Origin: Trachelipus rathkii
Lineage: Eukaryota; Arthropoda; Malacostraca; Isopoda; Trachelipodidae
Assembly (NCBI GenBank): GCA_015478945.1
Contig: JABUQX010021282.1
Coordinates: forward strand, 1 to 64,000
Direction of reading: 5' to 3'
DNA length: 64,000 nucleotides
Every line of letters starts with the position of its first letter. Within the stretch, counting starts at the first letter, position 1. The position numbers and the translations under genes are program-made. This document shows, in pieces, positions 1 through 13,329 of the stretch. Under the pieces are notes generated by a model. It was not told the origin of the DNA, did not search any database, and worked only from the letters and a program-made list of their open reading frames with translations.

Positions 1-146
1 CTTGCGGTCCCGTAAGTCACGCCACTGTATATATATATATATATTTATATTATATATATAAAATATATATATAATATTAATAATATAATATATAAATATT
101 ATAATATTATATATATAATATTATTATGTATATTAAAAGAAGCTTG
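1..146. repeat. AT-rich low-complexity tract
   Basis: After about 27 mixed bases the sequence is almost only A and T, in impure TA, TAA and TTA runs. No coding signal. Confidence 0.8.
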
Positions 147-385
147 GGCCTAGATGATCCTATAATTTTTGAAGTGATTACCTGCCGCCCTATGCGCACC
201 TATGCCCGCCGGATCCTTTAGTTGAAGCTCATAAAACGCCTTATGGGCGCCTATATATATATTTATATTAGTCATCAATCAAGCGGCCTATTTCGCTTGC
301 GAAATATGCGCTACTTTTAGTAGCAGCTGAACGTAATATATTCAGAGCTGTGCGATGGCTGTTTATTGTTGTAAATAATTTATAT
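147..385. repeat. GCGCC-rich dispersed repeat, copy 1
   Basis: This is a short G+C-rich island in AT-rich surroundings, with repeated GCGCC/CGCCTAT-type words. It aligns by eye with 11,302-11,500. Both begin with a GGGC..GCC(T) word followed by TATAATTTTTGAAGTGAT or a close variant, both have CCGCCC words inside, and both end near GATGGCTGTTT or GGTGGCTGTTT. Similar words occur beside the hAT copies near 23,220 and 40,065. It is probably a non-autonomous DNA transposon (MITE) family. No terminal repeats could be fixed here. Confidence 0.45.
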
Positions 386-3300
386 TTGACCGAGATAGTA
401 AGTCGAAGCTCGGTGGGCGGGTGAGGGCTGCAGGGATAACAGATGCGAGAGTCGGGAGCTCGCAGAGCAGAGAGGCGCTTCGTATTAAGTCTGAGAAGTG
501 GGAGCGTGGAGGGCTAAAAACGATAGGATCATTTGGGTATTGTTACACGAATTTTTGCGGAACTGTAGACATCCGAGATAAAAACATTTAAAATATTCTA
601 CATTATCGATCAATCTCTTCGCTCCGTACCGATGTTCCCTTGTGGTACAAACAATGATATAAATATATTAATATAACAACTATGCAATGGGCATTGGAGA
701 TCAAGCTAAACTAAAGACTCGAGCACATATGAGTAATAAATAAATAATAAGTTAATTGAAATAAAGGTAATATTTTCAAGAGAAGAGAGCCATATTAGAT
801 ATTAGCCCACGAGTCTCATTCTGTATGTCAGTTAATCAGAAAACTTACACGCGAATCAACACCTTATATTCTGTTGATTACTTAGTCTAGTGGCACTCGT
901 GAATTAATTAATATATAGATAATTAAATAATATTAATATATATAAAATAGATATAATAATTAGAATAATTAAATTAAATATAATATAATTAAATATATTA
1001 ATAAATTAAAATGATAATAATATATAGATATAATAATAATAATCATAATAATAGATTATATATAAATTAATAATAAATAATAAGATAAATTAAATATAAT
1101 ATATATATGAATATATAATATAATACATAATATAATTAATAAAAATATAGATAATATAATAATATAATAAAAATTAAATAAAATAATAAGATAATAAAAC
1201 ACACACCTGCAAATTAAAAATCTAATTATCATATTTCTGGAAATTGGGTAAACGAGAAAAGCCGCGTAACCACTCATATTTCTCGTTCAAAACCTCAGGC
1301 AAGCTACCTACCCTTAGACAATCGACGTAGTCGTACTAAGTTATAAAAATCTCAGGATAACCTCTAAAAAAATAAAAAAAAAAATAACTTTGAAATTAAA
1401 TATCACAAGTTTTTATAACGATATATGTTAAACTTCATTCATTATCAGTAAACCAAAATCTGAGTATGTGGTCTACGAGATGCACCCCAAACTACTTTAA
1501 ATTTCCAGATTCTTTCTTTTCGCATCCAGTAAACTGCTCAAAGGGCAAGAATGGAACTTAAAAGATTCGCTTAAACAAAGAGATATGAAAATAGATCTTG
1601 TCCCTTTTACATATGATCTTTGCACTTTGAAAATGTACAGAGAAGGAAAAGTATTACCAATATTACGGTTTATGCTATAAGTAATAACTCAATTTTTACG
1701 TCTAAATTTTCTACCACTTTGGTTATAAAATTAGTAGAATATATTCGATAGCAGTTTGCCGATTCTCCTGACTAGCCTTCATATTTCTCTATTAAACTAT
1801 ATACACACTTAGGAGCTATATTAATTGGCCTCTTCTTATAAAGCTGTCATTCCTGTATGATGTACTAATAAGGCTTTGGCTCATATGTGGCGTTGCTAGA
1901 TGCATGATCCTTATGGTAGGACTTGTTTGCGCACATGTTCTCTCAAATATCATATTGTGTTTTAGTTTCGACATCCTATTTCGTATCTGAATCATTACAA
2001 ATGGGGGGCGTTGCTTACACATTTTGATATGTACTTTCAGAGAGTCATGCAAAAACAAAATGTCTAGAGAGGGAGTGTTCAAGTTATGACAGAATGTACT
2101 ACACGAAGTCGACTCATTTTAGTTTAAGCGTGTCTGGCAAGTTTAGGATTGCGTAGGAGGGTTGTCGGCAAAACCACTTTGAAATAATCGCAGACCGATT
2201 GGGATTGGTTTTTATAAAAATAAATGAACCATTGTGGGCAATAGCATCACTTCGGTTGATCCTAGATAGCGAAGACAAAGAGATTTTGCAGCACATAATG
2301 TGTGTCGGGAAGATGATTCAACAATTATATTTAATAATTTATTATTTTTGGTATATATGCATTAGTTTTTTTTTTATATATATATATAGTTAGCATATTT
2401 AGTCTAAAAAAATTTAGTTCTAAAAAAAAAAACAGTTTGAATATTTTTAATAAAGTTTTTCTGTTGAAGTAAATACATATAAAAAAATTATCTTAAGTAA
2501 AAAAGTATGCATCATAGCACCGTCTTTATTAAGTACTAAATGGAAAATTGTATGTTAATAGGTACATTCTTGCACCAAATGTGTGAATCTTCTTATATTA
2601 TTCCACTTTAATTCAATTTTGAATTATTATGGAAATTAAAAAAAAAATGGATATATTTTTTTTTCTACTCGTTCGAAATTTTATCAAAAGAAATCAAAAA
2701 CCATATGTATTTATTTGCATCCGCAAATCTGATATTAAAATGATAGTAAGTTGAATAAACAATAGAGCGGCTCAGATTGTAAAGTACTTGTTATCTCTAG
2801 AAGATGTGTCATCTCGGGACAAATAGAGAAACTTTGTTCAAAAACTCTTAGTACAAATATAATGTTTCTCTGAGTTTTGGAGACAAATTGTTTGTGATCT
2901 ACGAGCAGACATACAATCCAAAGACTAATGCATATACAGGAAATTATTCCTCAACGTATGAAATATTGGGATGCATCTTCCCACACATAAGCCACTGAAA
3001 AATTTCAATACGCAAACTGTAGGCACCGAAGAGAAAATAGTCGCCCATATATTTTTGTCACAGTTTAAGAATCAGTCAAAAAACTAGAGAGTTTGAACAA
3101 TTGACAAAAGGGAAACTCGCTGAACAGGACTCACACTCAGCCAAACTCTCAATAACGTCACTGTCCCTAGCGATCTTTTTTGGAGTAGGGGAACGTAGGA
3201 AACACAATCTAATGGCGTCTCCATGAGAGAGAGAGAAACTGGAGAGTCCGATAGAGAGCAAATAATCAACACTAAATCTAGGAGTTCTGAGAGAAAGTGA

Positions 3301-3984
3301 AGTATATAGATTCTGAAAAATAGAATGACTACTAAGCGCAGAGAACATAACTCTGTAGCCAACAATCGATTTAGAGGGCAATCAAAGTACTATCAGTTCG
3401 GTGTTTATAAGGTTCAAAATCAGCGTGAAATTGCTCAGAAATTATGGATGTCCATTTTTTGAAGGAGAGAGTGTACATCACGATTGGGCTGAGCGTGAAT
3501 CGAATATTGGATCTTCTAATCCTCCTGAAATGTTATTCAAACTGCAGATTGAGAGGACATAAATCTGATAGTATCACCTGAGAAAACAGGTCCACCAAGT
3601 TTACACGGTAGTGTATCTTAAAAGGCGGTACATGGCAAAAGTCCTATGTTTTCGTGTTTCAGGTTGGATGACAAACTGTTACTCGGAAGAAATTAATGAT
3701 CGAGTCTTGAGTCGCTATATGTTCGCAACGGATGCGCATCACAGGAGAAGACCATGTTACAGAGCGGGCATTATAATAAATTATGTGATTACTTATAGTG
3801 ACGTGATATATAGTACTATATAACACTTACATCACATACAAGGTAGTCAAGAACTTACTCATGTTACCGTCTCATATAAACAACTAATCCGGTTATAGAG
3901 AGTACAGTATATATATAGTCTTATATTATATATAAACAAATAAAATATTCCCCGTTAAAATATACGTTTATAAATTTCAAACTC
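386..3984. other. AT-rich stretch without a supportable gene
   Basis: There are long AT-only runs near 900-1,190 and 2,340-2,480. Open frames here are at most about 100 codons, overlap one another on both strands, and show no recognisable motif. I see nothing else that can be supported. Confidence 0.6.
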
Positions 3985-4085
3985 TGCGCGGTGCCTTATA
4001 CTTTGTTTTTAAATGACCTTAATCCTAAAAGTGTGGACGGGAAGAGTGCGTCGTGGTTCCCGTTTGCATTTAATATAGGTATATT
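3985..4085 (+). repeat. SINE-like repeat fragment (same family as 12.4-13.1 kb)
   Basis: The words CTGCGCGGTGCC and GTGTGGACGGGAAGAGTGCG recur in the same order in the repeats at 12,541-12,640 (reverse strand) and 12,930-13,010 (forward strand). The tRNA-like half of that family is not visible here, so this is a partial copy. Confidence 0.45.
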
Positions 4086-7000
4086 TTAACACATTAGCAA
4101 GTGATAATACATTTCTCTAGCAGCTATATCCTTATATTAGTCATCAATCAGGCAAGGTGGGGCTCATGTACACAAAGCGATTCATATAAGAGGTCAGGAT
4201 TTCATCCGTAACTTGAACCGTAGTGGATTCGAGGCTTATGAGAGCTTTCTAACGGTTTCCCAGCTTAATGGTTAGAAAGTAAGCGGACTATATTTAATAC
4301 GACTTAATGAGAGGAATTTTTACCTCAACGGTCTCGTAAGCCTTTTACAGTAATAAATAGTCTAAAATTATAAATATTTATTCTATCAAGATTTTAAAAA
4401 TGTAGCTATATTTACTTCTTAACATCGCTACAAAAGATATAATCTTTTTATTTAATTTCTAAACGCTCCTATCAATTTCTCAAAATGATGTTTATTTTAT
4501 CTTCGAGATTATTATCCGTCTAGTTTAAGTAAATGTTATCTAAACACGGTGAATCTGATCTTACTCACATTTGTAACTGGAGCATCAGAAAGTATATAAT
4601 ATATTACCAGCCCTATCGTTCAATCTTAATTAATTCTCTATGTCTTAATATATAACTAGCGACTTATTCCTATTAGTGGAAGCACTCAAACATTATCCAA
4701 GCCCTATTACCGAAAAAAGAAAGCCGCAATGATCCTGTATGTAACAGCTAATTATCTGAGCCCTAATACCTCAAATTACTAATATGTATTATTTTGTACT
4801 ATCTAGTATGTTTTGGAAACCAACTGCGCACCCTAACTATCTTTTAAGAGTATCCATCGGATACTCTCACCTCACTTTCAAGTCGATCTGCACCGAGTCA
4901 CGAATTTGCTTTTGTGGTCGTTCAGAGTAGGTGCTACTGGGCGAATTCATATAGCTTTTCCCGTATCTGTATATGAAGGACTCTGAAGTCTGCCGCCTTG
5001 TAGAGGACTTTCCGCGCCATGACTGATGCCGGTCAGATGTCGGTGGAATGATTACAACACAAAGCATTTGTATCCGGCGTAATCCGAGCACCAGCATTGC
5101 ATTGCGGTTCACATCCATTAGTCTTCCACAGAACTTTGGGTTTGCCTAGCTTTCAATCATATATGCCTTACTTATTGTCAAAGCTCTTTTACAAATATCG
5201 TCTAAAACAATACTGGCTCTCTTGTTCATTTTGGATTGCAAGCCAATCTTCTTCTTATTTATCAATTTACATCGTGGTGTCCTCCAATGGGTGTTTAATT
5301 TTAACTTTATCTGCCACAATATTAACTTACTTTCCTTAACTGATTCGTTATATACCTTCCGCTATATCTAACCAATCATTATCAAACGTCACACGAGAGG
5401 AGCAAGTTGATACGTGGACCATCAGGCTGGAATCCATCCGTGATGGTACCGTTCAATCGTCATTTCAGATTCGGCTCCCATGGTTAATATAGGCAATGTT
5501 CATGAGATTTGGGCCCCCTTATCTGACTATTGTAACTCTGTAAAGTCTCATCATAGGTTTCGAGATTCCCCGAACTATTTCTTTTTCGGTCTATTGGCGT
5601 TGAGGAAGGGAAAATTATGCGGGTAAGGGTTCGTCTCAAGCCCTCTGTGCAGAGGCACTTAAAATGTGTCTTTCATACCTAAATCTTAGCGTCTATACCA
5701 TAGCTCGCGTGTGTATAACATAATCTTCTAACAGATGCACGACTGCTCATCTTTTTGCTGTATCGCTTCCTCCGTCCATATAACTTGTCTGATATATATA
5801 TTTACTAAATTTATTGTTGGCTCTTATATTATATAAATAAATATAATGTCATTGGTAAGAGCGCGCGAATTATATACCGAGTTTGCTATGTGGTGTTGGG
5901 CCTCAAAAAGACAACTGGGTATGTTTAAGATTAAGAGAAACGAGGGACTATAGCGAGAGCAATTTGGCTTGTTGTTACACCTCTGTTGATCTTCGATCTA
6001 GCCTTGCACATATAAACGGAAGGGTAATGCTTGGCTTATGGTCCGGCCCTTTATATAGAGGATAACCCTGCTTGTGAACTCACACCTATTGGTTGTGTGG
6101 GCTTGGGATAGCTCTCAGTCGTCTTAGGTGCAACGGAGAGGATAATCTTTTTGGATTAGCGGCGGGACTGGATACGCTCGCGAGCAAACGACCAGAGAGG
6201 TGCTGATTATAACCTTGTATCATGCCCGGAGGTAGCATGTCGCCGAATTGTGAAGCTATATCCTGGCTTTCTATCATTATAGTATCATTAATATGGGCAA
6301 GCTCTGCATCGCGTTGTTTCTGGAGATGAGAGATACTTATACCACTTATCGCTATAGGTATCCACCGATATATAATGTAACGACCGTTATTAAGACGACC
6401 TGTCTATAAGGACACAAGGGGTGCTGGAGTATCATTGCATAACGAGTTTGAGTGCATAGATTTATTGTGATTAAAACTCTCCTAGTTAGATTATAACGCT
6501 ATGCAGTAGCTTAGATTACTTTCTTTACGACTGAAGTCCAATACCTATAACTAAGTATTTAGTGAGAATCTTCTCATCTTCCTTGAGATAGTTTCCTGCT
6601 TGATATTATAATCCTTAAATCTATAATTTATAAATGCTCTTGCGACTTAATGTTCAATCTGAGTAATTAATGCCGCAGGCGGTAAATTGAAATTTGATAC
6701 AGATTTAGCAATCAACTCCCTTCACTTTGAATAAAAGGGACTCCTGCCGTGTAGTTAGATGATTGATAAGATCAGGTTAATTAAAATAAAAAATTGTGAT
6801 AAACGTTTAGACGGTTAAAGATAACGTTTAATATTCCCTAAACAATTCCTTTACTCTGATAACGCTTTATATTAACGCCGGTTAATTGTATAAGAGTATG
6901 AGTAGTGTAGAGAGAGGAGTTAAGGAATTTGTGAGAACGAAAGGTAATATACGGCTACTGCTCCTAAGGAGTTACAATTATTAACGAGGCCCATTGCACG

Positions 7001-7244
7001 TAACTTTTTATATATATTTTAGTAACGTGGATTATGTAAGTTTACTAGGGTACATAATTGAGAGAGAGTAAGGGTTATGGTTTTATTCATTTATGTACGT
7101 TCTATATTAGTAATATCTGTACCTATTTATAGATATATTTGTACCTATATCACATTTTTATATATATATATAGTAATATATAAGAAATAATAATTTAAGA
7201 TAATAAGTATTAAGATAAATATATAATTAATGTACAAAAGTAGA
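4086..7244. other. No recognisable feature
   Basis: This is moderately AT-rich sequence with no ORF above about 85 codons, no RNA-gene signature and no clear tandem repeat. The short open frames found here resemble no family I know. Confidence 0.5.
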
Positions 7245-7415
7245 TATTGGGGTAAGCCAAATAAGGTGCGGTGCTTTATATAGTACTTATATCATAATAG
7301 CCTCATTCCTAATCACATGGGGATCTGTATTAGCTCTTATATCGTTAGTGAAGTATAGGTATAGCATTCATGTAATATTGACCTCAGATCTCCGTACACT
7401 GCGCGTCGATATTGT
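7245..7415 (+). repeat. Dispersed repeat related to 14,440-14,580
   Basis: An ordered series of words is shared with 14,440-14,580: GCCAA, AGGTGCGG, CTTT, AATAGCCT, CATT, ACATGGG, TAGC, and CATGTAATATTGACCT against CACGTAATTCTGACCT. The spacing differs by indels. The nature of the repeat is unknown. Confidence 0.35.
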
Positions 7416-10400
7416 GGAGTCATGGTCAAATTGCAAGATAAAATACCCATGAGGAGAAAACGATAAAATGTATTGTAAGCATGCAGAGATAGCCTCTTTG
7501 TTGACTGAAACCGTACGAAGATGCAGCAAGTGTAAAAGTGCAACAGCACTCAACAATATTAAATGTATCGTACTTATTTTGCCAGTCTGGGCGCACAGAA
7601 TGAAATATTTTTCTGAGAGACGTGTTCTTATCACGACTGACAGAACACGTGGCCTCTGTTGACCCCTTTCATTTCCATGTCAAAGTAAGTGATACTATCT
7701 TTGGTATAAAAGTAACCAAGACAAATATTGTTAGAAGAAAAAGGCTGATGTATGTACTTGATACCGATTTGCGGGATTGCTATAAAACTGTGAAATTGGT
7801 TTTATACCTTACTCTTATATATCAATATTCCACTGTTGTAAGTTCTGGGCTAATTTTTGGAGAAGTTGCAAAATTCTCTTGAGACATCATTCTTATCTTC
7901 TAATTATTGAGAATTATATATATAATTAAAACAATTGGAAATAATAATAGAAGTACAACATGAAAAGTTTGATCGGCAGTGGAAGCTATGTTTATCAATA
8001 CTCGCATTAGTATGAAGTAATTTTACGAAAAATTTTTCTATCTCTTCTGTGGGCACTGGGCTGTATTATCACCCTTCTATCCTATTGATTTTTCTCTTTC
8101 GTGAATAAGAGGCTGAGCAATATTTTTCTGTTTACGTGATGGTATCCCACCGATGCCTGTACACAAACACTTTCGTTTAGAAGTCGTTACCGGAATAAGA
8201 GGTTTTGCTATGACGACTGATACAAATATATTGCAACGTGACAATATTATGTTCACTATTTATCTTGCGGATTAGGCGGTATATTCCCATTGACAATATT
8301 TGGGAAATAAATATTAATGACGACAGAAAGAAAGACAATGCTACATTAGGGGTTATTTCCTCACTAATTAAATATTATATTTATAATCCTTAGCTTGACG
8401 AGACCTATTGTACATATCACTTTTATCCCCTATATCGTCAAATCCAACTTTGATCTGGGGTAGATTTCAAACCCAATATTATATCCAATTATATTCAGAA
8501 ATCCTTTCTACAGACTTATATATATAATTATAGTTATATTATGAGATAAATGACTTAAACATCCCGGAGTCTTATTCAATATAGTTTAAATTAAATTCAC
8601 ACTTTAAATTATCTTAAAGATTATACTAATTGAATCTATATTATCCCCTATTAATATTCATTATATGGAGATTTACTATTAATCACGACATATCGACCTT
8701 ATAATTTATCTTACTGCGGGGGATATACTGTTCTTAATATATATATATATACCCATCTTAACGTTACATTCTCGTATGTAAATCAGAAGAATATCAATAA
8801 GCATAAAATTCTGAAATTAGAATACTATATTATGATTGGCCTTAATCATAACTTTGAGGTAACTACTACTAAATAATATAGTTATAATAAGATGAGATAT
8901 ATTATGGACTTCCTACGTATCGGTAACTCTTTTGAATTTCCAAGGCTGGTAAATATGAATACTAAACTATATGTATATCTATATTAAAATTAAGAGTATA
9001 TATATATATCACTATCATATTAGAAAGTAGTGATAGCAGTATGATAGCGATATACTGAGAGTGCGAGAGATTCTCTCTCTATTATCACTATATCTTGTAC
9101 TGGAAGCTTGTATATTATACATTCAGAATATTACTTATTTTACCATATAATAACCTTAATCTTAAAAATCAATAAAAAGTTACCAATTGGTTTAACTCTG
9201 GCCCGTTCTCGTACTATTATGCCAATTACTATTTATGTCATGCCGCACTATTTATAATAGAATAACCTCGTTTTATAACTATATAATATATATAACTCTT
9301 TAATATTACTTTTACTATTACTTCTTTTATTTATTATTACTTTTTATTTTAATATATATTATATTATTTATACTACTATATTATACTATTACCACTATTC
9401 ACTGTAATATTTTATATATTATTTTTTAAATCACACCCCAAATCTATCTGGATCGTGCACTACATCAGGGTAAAAATAAAATAATCATGCCTTGTTGACT
9501 TTATTATCTAAACGAGAAAGAACAAAAACTTGCATGTAATCTCTCATGAGCGGGATTCGTTCTGTAGCTCCACTCATTGTGAGTTCTCTTCTAAGTTTGA
9601 CTTATCATCGTACGCACTAAATCATAGCACTTATATGATGTTATCTTGACTTGGTATAAGTCGAATTATATCGACATAGTACGGCTTTCTTTCTGCATCT
9701 ATTTTCTCTATAATTCTCTTTTGTATATATATATTTCAAATGATATTTATATAATATTTATATTTTAATTTAAATTAATATTAAAATAATAAATATATAG
9801 CACGCTCTTCACTCGAATTTTTAATTACTAATTAGATAATATAATATCTATAATATCGTAATTCGTTTATTTTTAATTAAGAAAAACTATATAGAAATTT
9901 AGTAAATAATTTAAATACATTTTTAATGGGTTCACACAAATTTAATTTAATAATTAGCGCCGGGTGACTGGAGGTCAAATCTTACTCAAATACTCATGAC
10001 TTTAATTTTATTTATTTCATTATAATGATCTCATCAGTCTTCGAGTAGTCCATCATTATTATCTAATACAAATATTATAGATTCTACTCTGAACAATAGA
10101 ACTGGGACTTATGCCAAAAGGTATATATGATAACTATGTGAGTTTATCCATATACGTAACTAAGACATAATCGAACGTTTTAAGATCCCATGGAAGGAAA
10201 TGAAAGGAGAGGAATATATATACGAGACATCCAGGCTAAATCGTGATATATTAAACGATTCTGAAAGAGTAAATGGGTATAATCCTGTTTTTACAGAGTT
10301 TGGACCTGAAAAAATCCGTAGAAGCCCATGTCGCATTTTCCGTTGCCTCCGAACAAGTAAACAATGGCCAGACATTTTCTTCCAGTTATCTACCTCATAA

Positions 10401-11301
10401 AGGAGCTTGTACGCAACATACTCTATGAAACGTATTGGAGAAATCTTGAAGAATAGTTGCCCGATCAGTTCCCATAAGCTTCCGGTATTTTGAACAAAAG
10501 AGTTAGCTTTTTTATAAATTATTTGTATATATTTCTTATGAATAGACTGTATCTATTCATAGTTAACATCATATTAAACTCATATGTCCTAATTAATACT
10601 AACATTATAACATATGAAGTGAGGTAATATGGCATATATTAATAGTATGGAGATAGGCCTTTTAATTACGATTACTATACTATATATATATTAATCATAT
10701 GATTAATGTAATAATATCTATTATGTAAATAGTTAATACTTACAAATACATACAAATAAGTTATATATATTATAATAAATCCATTAAATAATATATTAAT
10801 TATATAATATTTATATTTCTATAATGATATTAATATTATATATAATTATATATATTATATATATACACGATATGTAATATATATTATATACTATATTATT
10901 TAGATATTAAAATTTTTTATAAATTTAGTATATTATAAATAATATAATATAATAATCCTAAATATTAATATATATAGTATATATATAACAAATATTTACT
11001 ATAGTGCATTAATAACAGTATTGAAGAACTGATCTTTTATTTTTCATAAATAATGCAGAAAACACATAATAACGTAATATTATATATATAATAATATATT
11101 AGTAATATAAATATATAATATCTTATTATTTATATAAGTATATTTATATAGTTATCATTAGATATTATATATATATAATATATAATATATTAATTTATAT
11201 AATATATATATATATAATATATTATATATATAATATAATTATAATATAGTTAAATAATATATAAATAAATTAAATATTTAAATATGAAATATAATATATA
11301 T
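7416..11301. other. AT-rich stretch without a supportable gene
   Basis: The sequence becomes nearly pure AT at 10,680-11,290. An open frame at 7,622-7,882 (+) of 86 codons has no recognisable domain. I see no RNA gene and no long tandem array apart from AT runs. Confidence 0.5.
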
Positions 11302-11500
11302 CAGAGCTGGGCGAGCCTATAATATTTTGGAGTGATCCTGCGCCTGAATTGAAGCCTAAGCCGCCCAGACATTGTGCGCCTAGCGCTTTATTGCGCCTAT
11401 ATTTTTGGTCCAATAAGACGCCTAATTCGCCTATTGCGAATATGCGCCTTTGCCGCCTGCGACTTTTTGCGCTGGCCGGTGGCTGTTTGTTAAATTTTTA
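11302..11500. repeat. GCGCC-rich dispersed repeat, copy 2
   Basis: This is the second copy of the repeat at 147-385. It begins CAGAGCTGGGCGAGCC, has multiple GCGCCTA words, and ends at GGTGGCTGTTTGTT. The CAGAG-type start is reminiscent of hAT termini, but no matching inverted end is visible. Confidence 0.45.
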
Positions 11501-11935
11501 TTTCAAAGTAAAAAAATGCTAATAAAAGCATTGCTTTTATAAGGAAGAAAAACAATATTCTTTTAATTATTGTAATTTAAACACCGTAAAACTAATAGTC
11601 TCATCACGTCAATCTTGCCTCCTCCATGTCTGTGTGGTCATATTGTTTTCCCCTGCGAGGTTGCAGCCACGAGCGCTGAAGAAGTATGAAAATTGTCAGA
11701 GCCATAGTTGCAAACTTATGTGTACGTTAGAACTACTTAGATAATAATAATATATTATATATAATTATCAGTACAAAAATATAATCTAGTAGAATTTTAT
11801 ACATTCAGTATATTATTTTAAAGTTTAATAACTATATATTTGGTATGTTGATATATATATATATATAAAGTATATATATAATATATATTAATAAATAATA
11901 TATATATATATATATATAACTATATATATATATAG

Positions 11936-11973
<38 letters not shown>

Positions 11974-12085
11974 TGACCAAAAATAGAATGGTTTTAGGAA
12001 TGATATCAAGATGAGATTCTATTTAATCTGTTACTGCTCAAAATAAAGCAAACACCGTTAATTGAGGAGCCGGCTATAGGAGCAG

Positions 12086-12241
12086 AGAATAGGGCTGTGG
12101 CGCCTTTTCTTATCCCCGGCTTTTTTAAAATTGTTTTATGGCGCCTAGCGCCTTTGGCACCTACCAAAATTGATAGTGCCGCCTATAGGCGCATATGAAA
12201 GCACATGAGGCGCAACCTTGGTGGGCGCAACGCCCACTCTG
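12086..12241. mobile_element. MITE-like element with CAGAG/CTCTG ends
   Basis: About 155 bp begins CAGAGAATAGGGCTGTGGCG and ends GGGCGCAACGCCCACTCTG. The two ends form a short inverted repeat (CAGAG...CTCTG), and the inside is full of GGCGCC and GCGCCTA words. The compact size, inverted ends and non-coding interior fit an hAT-type MITE. Both flanks are AT microsatellite or ambiguous, so no 8-bp target duplication can be read. Confidence 0.45.
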
Positions 12242-12299
12242 ATATATATATATTATAAATATATATAATTATATATAAATATATATATATATTAATAAT

Positions 12300-12353
<54 letters not shown>

Positions 12354-12375
12354 TAAATATAATATATTAATAAGC
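12242..12375. repeat. (TA)n and AT-rich tract
   Basis: This is a long TA dinucleotide tract with few interruptions, clearest around 12,300-12,352. Confidence 0.85.
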
Positions 12376-12379
12376 TTAT

Positions 12380-12660
12380 ATATTCATCGCAGTGTGATAG
12401 TATTGAAAAATAACCCCTTAAAGAATTTCACACTGCTGGGATTGACTGAGCCCTAGCAGATTCCGCGTAAGTGGTTGACGACCACGCCAAAGATGGACTA
12501 AAAGAAGAGCGCGAAAAATGTTCCTGCAGTGAATAGTACCACCACCAAACGGACCACACGCACTCTTCCGGTCCACACTCGGGCGTAGAATCCAGAACAG
12601 GGCTCACCGCGCAGAAGTGAAATACCTATTAACGCGGGGAATATTAATGTATAATAAGAC
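12380..12660 (-). repeat. tRNA-like SINE, copy A
   Basis: Read on the - strand, this copy holds the words GAGTGTGGACCGG, CACTGCAGGAACATT and GCGCTCTTCTTTTAG, then a tRNA-like segment (TGGCGTGGTCG as an A-box candidate, TCAGTCAATCCCAG as a degraded B box). It closes with a tail ending TATCACACTGC. The same order recurs in copies B and C. It is a tRNA-derived SINE family by inference; no target-site duplications were resolved. Confidence 0.5.
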
Positions 12661-12663
12661 ACT

Positions 12664-12880
12664 GCTATGAATTCATTGCAGTGTGATAGTTTGAAAAATA
12701 ATCCCTTAAAGTAATTCACCTGCCTGGGATTGAACCTGGCCTTAGCAGATGTCCGCGAAGTGTTGATCGACCTACGCCTACGATGGAGCTAAAAGAAGAG
12801 CGCCGAGAAATGTTCCTGGCAGTGAATAATACCACCCAAACAGAGCACGACTAACTGTTCCAGAGTACCACCCTCGGTCG
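12664..12880 (-). repeat. tRNA-like SINE, copy B
   Basis: This is the second inverted copy. On the - strand it has GCGCTCTTCTTTTAGC, then an A-box-like region, then a good B box (GGTTCAATCCCAGG), then the tail AATTACTTTAAGGGATTATT and CTATCACACTGCAATG. It follows copy A directly, so the two form a tandem pair in the same orientation. Confidence 0.55.
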
Positions 12881-12904
12881 TCACCAGTTGTTCTTATTAT
12901 ACAT

Positions 12905-13100
12905 AAGTTTGCCCGCGGTTAATAGTTATTTCACTCTGGCGCGGTGCCAACCTGTTTTGAACCCAACGCCCAAGTGTGGGACGGGAAAGAAGTGCGTCGT
13001 GTTCCTGTTGGTGATTGGTATATTCCACTGCAGGAACATTGTCTCGCGCTCTTCTTTTAGTCCATCGATGGCATGGTCCGCTTCAAACGAACTTACTGCG
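12905..13100 (+). repeat. tRNA-like SINE, copy C (opposite orientation)
   Basis: This forward copy carries CTCTGGCGCGGTGCC, AAGTGTGGGACGGGAAAG, CCACTGCAGGAACATTG, CGCGCTCTTCTTTTAG and TGGCATGGTC. It faces copies A and B. The B-box half is replaced after about 13,090. Confidence 0.5.
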
Positions 13101-13164
13101 GCTCATCCTCGGAGGGCGACGCAGTTCATCCCAGCATGTGAAATTGACTAAGGGGGTTTTTATT

Positions 13165-13250
13165 TCATATATATATATATATATATATAATTATATAAAT
13201 ATATATATTATATATATATATATTATATATATATATATATAAAATAATAT
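13165..13250. repeat. (TA)n microsatellite
   Basis: This is an impure TA dinucleotide tract. Confidence 0.9.
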
Positions 13251-13329
13251 ATAAATATAGAGTAAGGTACTTTACCCATTAACTATAAATAAATTAGTAA
13301 AATGTGTTATGCATAATTCTAGTTTCTCA

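Noticed and set aside
3076..3381. Two overlapping frames of 93 and 101 codons on the - strand
   Set aside because: They share the same DNA in different frames, are rich in Leu/Ser from a GAGA-like stretch, and show no motif.
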